NCBI GenBank assembly: GCA_003556835.1
Contig: PWQG01000187.1
Span: forward strand, 1-13,329
Source: Gammaproteobacteria bacterium
Lineage (GTDB): Bacteria; Pseudomonadota; Gammaproteobacteria; Pseudomonadales; Pseudohongiellaceae
DNA length: 13,329 bases
Reading direction: 5' to 3'
A program made the position numbers and the translations under genes. The notes beneath the pieces were generated by a model. That model had not been told where the DNA came from, did not search any database, and worked only from the letters and a program-made list of their open reading frames with translations. Position 1 is the stretch's first letter; each line of letters opens with the position of its first letter. Of the stretch, positions 1-6,191 are shown piece by piece.

Positions 1-118
1 ATAGTCTGCAGTAGTTTCCCGGTGTCCGATTCCCGGAAATGCTCTGGTACATACATGCTCCCTCTCCCTTCATTCTTGCGGACTGCTCGTTCCGTGACAT
101 TCAAGATCTGATTTTCCG
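1..118. other. Downstream flank of eamA, no gene recognised
   Basis: This stretch lies beyond the eamA stop codon at the left edge. I see no convincing reading frame, no hairpin with a T-run and no RNA gene. The only pattern is a short direct repeat TTCCCGG at 16-22 and 30-36, too short to interpret. The end of the eamA transcript is therefore not identified. Confidence 0.4.
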
Positions 119-1033
119 TCATCGCTCCCGTGCAGGCAACCGTCTTGGAAATCCGAAACTGCCCAGCAGCAGCCCGGCAATGACCAGCAGGCAGCCTACC
201 CACTGTAGCAAGGAAAGGGATTCCCCCAGCACCAGGCGCGCGGTCAGCAGACCGGTCACCGGCACGAGCAGGGACAATGGCGCCACGCGGCTCATGGGAT
301 ACCGCGCCAGCAGATGACTCCAGACACCAAAACCGAACAGGGTCGCGGCAAAGGCGAGGTAGAACACGGCCAGGAATCCGGCCAGTCTGAAGTCGGTGAA
401 TACGGCAGCAAGGGTCTGTGGGCTGTCCAGGGTGAAAGCCAGCAGCAGTAGCGGTATCGGCGGGACCAGACTGGACCAGATGATCAGACTGAACATATCC
501 AGGTGCCTTTTTTGTGCCATGGCCCGCAGAGAGGCCTTGCGCACAACGATATTGGATGCCCCCCAGAAAGCCGCGCCGGACAGGGCCAGGAACAGGGCAA
601 AACGCGGCAGCTGTTCCGCACCCGGCAGACCGGAACCCTGGTAGACAAGCAGCAGTCCGGCAATGGCCAACAGCAGACCACACAGCTGTGCCGCCGACAC
701 CGTTTCCCGAAACACCGCAGCAGCAAAAAGCAGGGTGAAAAACGCCTGGGCCTGCAACACGATCGAGGCAATACCGGCGGGCATGCCGATGTGCATGGCG
801 TAGAACAGGCAACCGTACTGGCCCACCCCGACCGTAAGCCCATAGAGAATCCAATAGCGCAGCTCAATGGCCGGTGGCCGGATCAGAAACACTGCCGGCA
901 GGGCCACAAAAGCATAACGCAGCGACGCCAGCAGCATCGGCGGCATGTCGTCCAGACCAATCCGGATCACCGTGAAACTGGTACCCCAGATGGTGACCAC
1001 CAGCAGGGCGAGGGCAACATCCCTTGTGCTCAT
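119..1033 (-). CDS. eamA: EamA-type DMT exporter, probable cysteine/O-acetylserine efflux
   Basis: This 304-residue inner-membrane protein of the drug/metabolite transporter superfamily has two tandem EamA repeats (about residues 5-130 and 143-290), giving around ten hydrophobic helices. Specific segments resemble what I recall of E. coli EamA (YdeD), which exports cysteine-pathway metabolites: the ALLVV..WG..F.VI..GL start, GMPAG.ASLVLQAQAFFT near residue 90, and RVAPLSLLVPV.GL near residue 250. Length matches that family (about 300). The ATG at 1031-1033 follows an AAGGAG Shine-Dalgarno that overlaps the stop codon of the MerR-family gene upstream (10-base gap), so the two genes are almost certainly co-transcribed and translationally coupled. 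That pairing suggests metal-linked expression of a thiol-metabolite exporter, which is inference. The DMT fold is certain; the substrate rests on remembered similarity. Confidence 0.8.
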   Translation of the reverse strand: MSTRDVALALLVVTIWGTSFTVIRIGLDDMPPMLLASLRYAFVALPAVFLIRPPAIELRYWILYGLTVGVGQYGCLFYAMHIGMPAGIASIVLQAQAFFTLLFAAAVFRETVSAAQLCGLLLAIAGLLLVYQGSGLPGAEQLPRFALFLALSGAAFWGASNIVVRKASLRAMAQKRHLDMFSLIIWSSLVPPIPLLLLAFTLDSPQTLAAVFTDFRLAGFLAVFYLAFAATLFGFGVWSHLLARYPMSRVAPLSLLVPVTGLLTARLVLGESLSLLQWVGCLLVIAGLLLGSFGFPRRLPARER

Positions 1034-1042
1034 TCTGCTCCT

Positions 1043-1456
1043 TCAGGAATCGCGATCATGATGGGCTGGCGCCTCGGACAAAGTCTCCAGCAGGGAACAG
1101 TCGGGGCTCGTGCTTCCACTGCATTGGGCAATCAACTCGTTCAGACGGGACTCCATTTCCCTCAATCCATCAATTCTCAGCCGCACGGCTGCCAGATGCT
1201 CACTGGCAAGTGCTTTCACTTCCGCACAACTGTAGTCACCACCATCCATCAGGCCCAGCAATGTCCTGACCTCATCAAGACTGAAACCCAGTCCGCGGCA
1301 ACGCAGCACGAAACGCAGTCGTCGATAATGCGTCTGATCGTAGCGCCGGTAATTGTTCCGGGCACGCCATGGCTCCGGCAGGATTCCGGCTCGTTCATAA
1401 TACCGGATTGTCTCCACCTGACAGCCGGTTCGCTCTGCCAGTTCCCCGATCCGCAT
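1043..1456 (-). CDS. MerR-family metal-responsive regulator (CadR/PbrR-like) of the mer locus
   Basis: This 137-residue cytoplasmic activator/repressor has an N-terminal winged helix-turn-helix (residues 1-70, with the VETIRYYERAGIL signature), a long dimerisation helix (about 80-115) and a C-terminal metal loop. Cysteines 77, 112 and 120 fall where MerR, PbrR and CadR bind metal. The NNYRRY segment after the first wing resembles the NYR.Y of CadR/PbrR rather than the GSIRRY type of Tn501 MerR. The C112-C120 spacing is 8, between CadR (7) and MerR/PbrR (9) as I recall them. Two histidines sit near the C-terminus (AHHD). It is divergent from merTPA and shares their operator, so Hg(II) is the likely inducer, but Cd or Pb response is possible. 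It may simply be this lineage's merR. The ATG at 1454-1456 has a weak CAAGG site upstream. Confidence 0.85.
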   Translation of the reverse strand: MRIGELAERTGCQVETIRYYERAGILPEPWRARNNYRRYDQTHYRRLRFVLRCRGLGFSLDEVRTLLGLMDGGDYSCAEVKALASEHLAAVRLRIDGLREMESRLNELIAQCSGSTSPDCSLLETLSEAPAHHDRDS

Positions 1457-1457
1457 A

Positions 1458-1493
1458 AAACCTTGACCCTGTAGCAGCTACAAGGTTTAGAGT
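1458..1493 (+). promoter_or_regulatory. MerR-type promoter/operator of merTPA
   Basis: A -35 box TTGACC (1463-1468) and a -10 box TAGAGT (1488-1493) are separated by 19 bp, the over-long spacer typical of MerR-activated promoters. The spacer contains a dyad, CCCTGTAGC (1467-1475), A, GCTACAAGG (1477-1485), with 8 of 9 pairs matching and its centre within about 2 bp of the spacer centre. A further perfect inverted repeat, AAACCTTG (1458-1465) and CAAGGTTT (1481-1488), overlaps it. The operator ends directly at the start codon of the divergent regulator gene, so bound regulator should also repress its own promoter. The GTAGC/GCTAC halves resemble PbrR/ZntR-class operators more than the GTAC-centred Tn501 operator as I recall them. 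Confidence 0.9.
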
Positions 1494-1521
1494 ACAAGTA
1501 AGCGAAGCCGGGGGCAAACTC

Positions 1522-1899
1522 ATGGCAGAGAAGCACGCACAACAGGAGCCGAACATCAGATCCAGCCGTGGACCGCTGGCGCTGGCCGGCACAGGGGCTG
1601 TACTGGCCTCGGCCTGCTGCGTTCTGCCTTTTGTCCTGGTGGTCCTGGGCCTTGGCGGCGCCTGGATGGCCACACTGCATGCACTGTTCCCCTACCGGTG
1701 GCTGTTCATTGGCGGCGCTGCACTGGCGCTGTTTCTGGCCTGGCGGCGCCTCTATCGGACGCCGGACAGCTGCGATGAGGGACAGGTTTGCGCGGCGCCA
1801 GCAGTACAGAAGCGCTACCGGATCCTGTTCTGGCTGGTGGTCAGCCTGCTTGTGGCTTCCGCCCTCGCACCTTATGTACTTGGTATCATCATCGAATAA
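1522..1899 (+). CDS. merT: MerT mercuric ion transport protein
   Basis: This 125-residue inner-membrane protein takes Hg(II) from MerP and delivers it to cytoplasmic MerA. Three hydrophobic segments are visible (about 17-45, 55-75 and 100-123). The first holds the vicinal pair Cys32-Cys33 in the ACCVLPFVLV context diagnostic of MerT. The loop between helices 2 and 3 carries the second pair, Cys84 and Cys90, spaced more widely than I recall for Tn501-type MerT. Length is close to the usual 116 or so. The ATG at 1522 follows a GGGGG run at about 1510-1514 and is the first start after the mer promoter. It is the first gene of merT-merP-merA. Confidence 0.93.
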   Translation: MAEKHAQQEPNIRSSRGPLALAGTGAVLASACCVLPFVLVVLGLGGAWMATLHALFPYRWLFIGGAALALFLAWRRLYRTPDSCDEGQVCAAPAVQKRYRILFWLVVSLLVASALAPYVLGIIIE

Positions 1900-1902
1900 G
1901 AC

Positions 1903-1919
1903 GTTCCGGACCCCGGAAC
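1903..1919 (+). promoter_or_regulatory. Intercistronic hairpin against the merP Shine-Dalgarno
   Basis: GTTCCGG (1903-1909), ACC, CCGGAAC (1913-1919) forms a perfect 7-bp GC-rich stem with a 3-base loop between the merT stop and merP. The merP ribosome-binding site AGGAGGT (1920-1926) starts on the next base. No T-run follows, so it is not a classical terminator. It could stabilise or process the mRNA, or modulate merP translation (inference). Confidence 0.6.
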
Positions 1920-1933
1920 AGGAGGTCTACACC

Positions 1934-2320
1934 ATGCACAGACCGCATCTGTTTTCACGTTTTCACCTGGCGAGCCTCGCAGCCGTTCTGCTCGGTGCCA
2001 TATTGCTGTCCGGATGCACTGAATCGAACCCAGAGATCAATGACCCCGCCGCCGAAGTCCAGCAGGTTCCCGTGGATGCCAGCACGGTGGTTCTGTCCAT
2101 TCCCAATATGAATTGCCCCCTGTGTTCGCCCACCGTACGCCGGGCGCTGAACCGTGTAGATGGTGTACTGACCGTCGAAACAGACAGCGAGCAACGCGAG
2201 GCGAGAATCCACTTTGACGCAACGCGTACGGACCTGGACAGCCTGATCGCTGCCGTCGAAGGTGCCGGTTTTCCCTCCACACCAACGGCTTCGGAAGCAG
2301 ATGGGGAGCTCCCTGAGTGA
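1934..2320 (+). CDS. merP: MerP-like Hg(II)-binding HMA protein, predicted lipoprotein
   Basis: This 128-residue protein has an N-terminal signal (residues 1-27) ending in a lipobox, LLSG followed by Cys28. After an acidic linker (29-50) comes one heavy-metal-associated domain (about 51-115). Its metal motif is NMNCPLC, with Cys61 and Cys64 in place of the usual GMTCxxC. Family role: bind Hg(II) outside the cytoplasmic membrane and pass it to MerT. Canonical MerP is a soluble periplasmic protein of about 91 residues, so the lipobox, linker and extra acidic tail (116-128) are unusual. Residue +2 is Thr rather than Asp, which predicts outer-membrane sorting. The ATG at 1934 has an excellent AGGAGGT site 7 bases upstream. 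It overlaps merA by 4 bases (GTGA). Confidence 0.88.
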   Translation: MHRPHLFSRFHLASLAAVLLGAILLSGCTESNPEINDPAAEVQQVPVDASTVVLSIPNMNCPLCSPTVRRALNRVDGVLTVETDSEQREARIHFDATRTDLDSLIAAVEGAGFPSTPTASEADGELPE

Positions 2321-3723
2321 GTAATGACAACAAGCCGCATATCGCAGTGGTGGGAAGCGGCGGAGCTGCCATGGCGGCCGCTTTGAAAGCGGCCGAACGT
2401 GGTGCCCGCATCACCCTGATCGAACGCGGCACCATCGGCGGCACCTGCGTGAATATTGGCTGCGTGCCCTCGAAGATCATGATTCGCGCCGCGCACATCG
2501 CACAGCTGCGCAAGGAGAGCGCTTTTGACGAGGGCGTGAGCGCCCGTGCACCAGTGGTGGACCGGGCGAAACTGCTTCAACAGCAACAGGCACGTGTCGA
2601 GCGATTGCGTGACTCCAAATATGAAAGCATACTGCGCGACCACAAGGCCATCACGGTCCTCAACGGTGAGGCCCGGTTTGTCGATACCAATACCCTGGTG
2701 GTCAAACTGAACGCGGGCGGCGAACAGACAGTCCGCTTTGATCGCGCCTTCATCGGCAGCGGCGCCATGCCCACCGAGCCACCGTTACCGGGGCTGGCTG
2801 AGACGCCTTATCTCACCTCCACCAGTGCGCTGGCAATGGATAGCATGCCCGAACGACTGATCGTCATCGGCGCCGGCTTCGTCGCCCTGGAATTGGCCCA
2901 GGCGTACTCCCGCCTGGGTAGCCAGGTCACCGTATTGGCCCGCAGCTGTCTGTTATCCAGTGAGGATGACGCCATTGGTGAGGCCATGGAAACAGCATTC
3001 AATCGCGAGGGCATCAAGGTACTCAAGCAGACTCAGGCCAGCCGCGTGGACCATAGCAACAATGAGTTCATTCTCGATACCAATGCAGGCACATTACGGG
3101 CAGATCAACTGTTGGTGGCGACCGGCCGCAGACCCAATACCGAGTCCCTGAATCTGGAGGAAATCGGTGTGAAAACCGCTCACGGCGCGATTCAGGTGAA
3201 CGCTCAGTTGCAAACCACGGTGCCCGGCATCTATGCCGCAGGGGACTGCACTGACCAGCCCCGGTTCGTCTATGTTGCCGCCGCCGGAGGCAGCAGGGCC
3301 GCCATCAACATGACGGGAGGCGAGGCTACCCTGGACCTCAGCGCCATGCCGGGCGTGATGTTTACCGACCCGCAGGTTGCCAGCGTTGGCTTGACGGAAG
3401 CCGAGGCGCTCAAGCGAGGCTTCAACGTGGATACCCGCGTGCTCGATCTGGAGAATGTGCCGCGTGCACTGGTCAATTTCGACACCCTTGGATTCATCAA
3501 GATGGTTGCCGATCGGGACTCAGGACGCTTGTTGGGCGTACAGGCGGTAGCGGGGGAAGCCGGTGAGTTGATCCAGACAGCAGTGGTGGCACTACGCGCC
3601 CGTATGACGGTGCAGGACATCGGCGATGAGCTTTTCCCTTACCTGACCATGGTGGAGGGCCTGAAGCTGGCCGCCCAGACATTCAGCAAAGATGTTCGTC
3701 AGCTCTCTTGCTGTGCCGGCTGA
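2317..3723 (+). CDS. merA: MerA mercuric reductase, short form without NmerA
   Basis: This 468-residue cytoplasmic flavoprotein reduces Hg(II) to volatile Hg(0) with NADPH. Visible features are an FAD-binding GSGG motif at 13-16, the redox-active pair Cys44 and Cys49 in GGTCVNIGCVPSK, the MerA-typical segment DRAKLLQQQQARVERLR near residues 82-98, an NAD(P)H-binding GAGFVALE at 185-192, a second FAD segment (YAAGDCT, about 307), and a dimerisation domain ending in the vicinal pair Cys465-Cys466 (SCCAG). That C-terminal pair separates MerA from other disulfide reductases such as lipoamide dehydrogenase. The N-terminal HMA (NmerA) domain of the long Tn501 form is absent. The start is GTG at 2317, overlapping the merP stop, with GGGGAG at 2303-2308. 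Its stop lies 20 bases from that of the convergent bestrophin gene. Confidence 0.95.
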   Translation: MSNDNKPHIAVVGSGGAAMAAALKAAERGARITLIERGTIGGTCVNIGCVPSKIMIRAAHIAQLRKESAFDEGVSARAPVVDRAKLLQQQQARVERLRDSKYESILRDHKAITVLNGEARFVDTNTLVVKLNAGGEQTVRFDRAFIGSGAMPTEPPLPGLAETPYLTSTSALAMDSMPERLIVIGAGFVALELAQAYSRLGSQVTVLARSCLLSSEDDAIGEAMETAFNREGIKVLKQTQASRVDHSNNEFILDTNAGTLRADQLLVATGRRPNTESLNLEEIGVKTAHGAIQVNAQLQTTVPGIYAAGDCTDQPRFVYVAAAGGSRAAINMTGGEATLDLSAMPGVMFTDPQVASVGLTEAEALKRGFNVDTRVLDLENVPRALVNFDTLGFIKMVADRDSGRLLGVQAVAGEAGELIQTAVVALRARMTVQDIGDELFPYLTMVEGLKLAAQTFSKDVRQLSCCAG

Positions 3724-3743
3724 AACAGCCGATCAATCCAGAC

Positions 3744-4646
3744 TCAATAGAGATAACCCATACCCACCGGTTTGACCGGTTCCGGTAATTCCTCCTCGCC
3801 CAGCATCTCCAGCAGATCAATCTCGATGGTGCGGGCAATATAATCCATGGGCACATCATTGACGCCGTTCTCGAAGGGTGCCTCGACATAACGGCCCACG
3901 TATTCGAGCATGATGAAGGCATAACCGATGAGCAGGGACAGCGGCACGGACCAATAGCCGAGATGCCCCGCCAGGCTCAGCGGCAGGATGAACAGGAACA
4001 GGCGCAGGCTGTAGGTCATGAACCAGCTGTATTGCATCGGAAACGGTGTTTTCTTGAGCCTCTCGCAACCGCTGAGCACGATCTGAAACTCGCGAAGCCG
4101 CTGGCTGAGCTGCACATGTTTGTAACTGTCCAATGCCCCGGCCTCGAACAACTCGCGAACTGTTTCATTCTGCCGGTTCAGCAAGGCCAGTGGAGGTGTC
4201 TGCCGCGCCTCAATCGCCTGGCGTTCATCAGCTGGCAGCAGGGACTGAATTTCATCACCCATCGGCAGCTTGCGCAGGAAGCGATTCAGGCGCCAGGCGA
4301 ATGCGGCCTGGCGCCGGATCAGTTGTTCACGGGTCTGCCGGCGCGTCTCGTCGGCAGGAACCAGGGACAGGACCAGTGAAGCAAAAGCCCGGCTCTCGTA
4401 CTTGAGTTTCGACCACAACTGTTGGCCCTCCCACCAACGCCCATAGGCATTGTTGTTGCGGAAGCCGATCAGGAACGCAAGCGCCGTGCCCAGGAAACCG
4501 CTGGCATAGGTCAGCGCCTGCAGCAGCGCCAAGTCCATATATTGGTAGGCCATTACCGACAGCAACACAAAGCCAAGCAGGAATCCGAGGTTGACTCGGG
4601 TAAAGCCCAGTAGTTTCCGGATCGAGATCCGCTTCGTGACAATCAT
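3744..4646 (-). CDS. Bestrophin family anion channel
   Basis: This 300-residue integral membrane protein belongs to the bestrophin/UPF0187 family (E. coli YneE relatives), whose characterised members are pentameric ion channels. Hydrophobic segments lie at about 18-36, 40-62, 208-226 and 230-250. Family signatures are FRNNNAYGRWWEG at 62-74, right after the second helix, and a C-terminal motif EAPFENGVNDVPMD at 255-268, comparable to the ENPFG.D.NDLP motif. Length is normal for bacterial members. The ATG at 4644-4646 overlaps the stop of the CDGSH-GltS gene as ATGA, so translation is probably coupled. It is the last gene of the four-gene minus-strand operon. Ion selectivity cannot be read from the sequence. 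Confidence 0.9.
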   Translation of the reverse strand: MIVTKRISIRKLLGFTRVNLGFLLGFVLLSVMAYQYMDLALLQALTYASGFLGTALAFLIGFRNNNAYGRWWEGQQLWSKLKYESRAFASLVLSLVPADETRRQTREQLIRRQAAFAWRLNRFLRKLPMGDEIQSLLPADERQAIEARQTPPLALLNRQNETVRELFEAGALDSYKHVQLSQRLREFQIVLSGCERLKKTPFPMQYSWFMTYSLRLFLFILPLSLAGHLGYWSVPLSLLIGYAFIMLEYVGRYVEAPFENGVNDVPMDYIARTIEIDLLEMLGEEELPEPVKPVGMGYLY

Positions 4647-6187
4647 TCCGGCAAACCCGCTCCGGCATAAGTAACTCCGGACAAGCGGGCCATATCATGA
4701 TCCCAGGTCGCCAGATCGTCGGGCCCGAAATCGGCCAGTGATTCATGCCCGCAGGCACGGGCCATGACCTGCATCAGACTCGTGGAGGCATCCAGGAACG
4801 TGGCCAGGCGCCGGGCAGAGGCATCCACATCCAGTCGTTTGCGCAGGTCCTCGCGCTGAGTGGCAATGCCTGCCGGACAGTTGTTGGTGTTACAGATCCG
4901 TGCACTGACACAACCGATCGCCTGCATGGCACTGTTGGCCAGGGCGATACCATCGGCGCCAAGGGCCAGGGCCTTGACGAAGTCGATGGGCACACGCAGT
5001 CCACCCGTGACAATGAGGGTGACCCGACCACTCGCCTTCTGTTTATCCAGGTAACGCCGCGCGCGGGCCAATGCCGGAATGGTCGGTACACTGATATGGT
5101 CACGGAACATCTCGGGCGCCGCGCCGGTACCACCACCACGGCCATCAAGGATGATGTAGTCGGCGTCGGCGTCCAGAGCAAACTGGATGTCCCGCTCAAC
5201 ATGATTGGCGCTGAGTTTGAAACCCACGGGAACACCGCCGGTGATCTCCCGCACATGATCGGCAAACTTGCGGAAGTCCTTCACCGCCACCAGGTCCTTG
5301 AACGCAGAGGGCGATTCTGCCGGTGTACCCGGCTCCAGCCCCCGCACCTCGGCAATCCGCCCGGTGTTCTTGCTGGCCGGCAGGTGCCCGCCAGTGCCGG
5401 TCTTGGCGGCTTGTCCACCCTTGAAGTGGAAGGCCTGCACCTTCTTGAGCAGGGACTCCTCATATCCGAATTTTGCGCTGGCCAGTTCGTAGAAGTATCG
5501 GCTGTTCTCCGCCTGCTCCTCCGGCAACATGCCGCCCTCGCCGGAACAGATGCCCGTACCGGCCTGCTCGGCCCCACGTGCCAGGGCAATCTTGGCTTCC
5601 TGCGACAAAGCACCAAAACTCATGTCCGAAACAAACAGGGGAATACGCAGATGCAGCGGCTTCTTGGCCTCGGGACCGATCACCAGTTCCGTCGCCACGC
5701 TGGCGTCATCATCCAGCGGGCGTTCTGCCAGCTGCGCGACCATCAGTTGCAGATCATCCCAGTCCGGCAGCTTGTGGCGAGGCACCCCCATTGCGGTCAT
5801 GGGGCCATGATGCCCCACTTGTGACAGGCCTTCCCGCGCCAGCTGGTGAATGAACTCCACCGTGGGCTCTTCCCTGGTTGCTTTCGCCTTCGGCGCCTCG
5901 TCATCGCCTGATTCAGGACCCGGCCCTTCCTTGCCGACCTGTTCCTTTTCGAACTTCTTGTGGGTACCGTCGCAGAAAGGCGAGTCGCCGGTGTGCTTGC
6001 ACTGGCACAGATAGGCCTCTTCACTCTTTTCGGCGACAAAAGCCTTGGGCTTGAATTCAGTGCCGGAGTGGGATCCATCACAAAAAGGTTGATTGTCGGA
6101 GCGGCCACAGACGCAGAAATAGTATTCCTTGCCCTTCTCCAACTCCACTTTTACCGGCTTGTTGTCAGCAATGATCGGTTGACTCAT
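4643..6187 (-). CDS. Two CDGSH domains fused to FMN glutamate-synthase-like oxidoreductase
   Basis: This 514-residue cytoplasmic protein has three parts. Two CDGSH iron-sulfur domains come first: Cys25, Cys27, Cys36 and His40, then Cys61, Cys63, Cys72 and His76, each the 3Cys-1His ligand set of a [2Fe-2S] cluster. An acidic linker follows (about 80-108). The rest is a glutamate synthase large-subunit FMN barrel (PF01645 type), with SFGALSQEAK at 191-200, GEGG at 217-220, the GRGGGTGAAP phosphate loop near 350-359, and Cys427-x5-Cys433-x4-Cys438 (followed by PAGIATQ) matching the [3Fe-4S] ligands of GltS. The glutamine amidotransferase domain is missing, so glutamate synthase activity is unlikely unless partnered. 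A redox enzyme of unknown substrate is the safe call. The ATG at 6185-6187 has GAGGAG 7 bases upstream. It starts 4 bases after the beta-lactamase stop. Confidence 0.92.
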   Translation of the reverse strand: MSQPIIADNKPVKVELEKGKEYYFCVCGRSDNQPFCDGSHSGTEFKPKAFVAEKSEEAYLCQCKHTGDSPFCDGTHKKFEKEQVGKEGPGPESGDDEAPKAKATREEPTVEFIHQLAREGLSQVGHHGPMTAMGVPRHKLPDWDDLQLMVAQLAERPLDDDASVATELVIGPEAKKPLHLRIPLFVSDMSFGALSQEAKIALARGAEQAGTGICSGEGGMLPEEQAENSRYFYELASAKFGYEESLLKKVQAFHFKGGQAAKTGTGGHLPASKNTGRIAEVRGLEPGTPAESPSAFKDLVAVKDFRKFADHVREITGGVPVGFKLSANHVERDIQFALDADADYIILDGRGGGTGAAPEMFRDHISVPTIPALARARRYLDKQKASGRVTLIVTGGLRVPIDFVKALALGADGIALANSAMQAIGCVSARICNTNNCPAGIATQREDLRKRLDVDASARRLATFLDASTSLMQVMARACGHESLADFGPDDLATWDHDMARLSGVTYAGAGLPE

Positions 6188-6191
6188 GGCT

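Noticed and set aside
503..1474. A 323-codon open frame on the plus strand
   Set aside because: It runs antisense across eamA and the regulator gene and through the mer operator. Its composition (rich in Gln, His and Arg) is typical of a shadow frame.
1457..1521. Separate sigma-70 promoter for the divergent regulator gene
   Set aside because: On the minus strand TTGTAC and TACAGG are spaced 18 bases apart, but the -10 matches only half the consensus. The promoter surely lies here, but I could not place it with confidence.
1963..2643. A 226-codon minus-strand frame across merP and merA
   Set aside because: It overlaps two confidently identified genes and has no family features.
3764..3785. 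ACCGGT-TTG-ACCGGT hairpin near the merA and bestrophin 3' ends
   Set aside because: It lies inside the bestrophin coding region, has only a 6-bp stem and no T-run. It may be chance in GC-rich code, so I did not call it a terminator for merA.
4745..5824. A 359-codon open frame on the plus strand
   Set aside because: It lies antisense to the CDGSH-GltS gene, which has clear catalytic motifs. The translation has no recognisable domain or ribosome-binding site.
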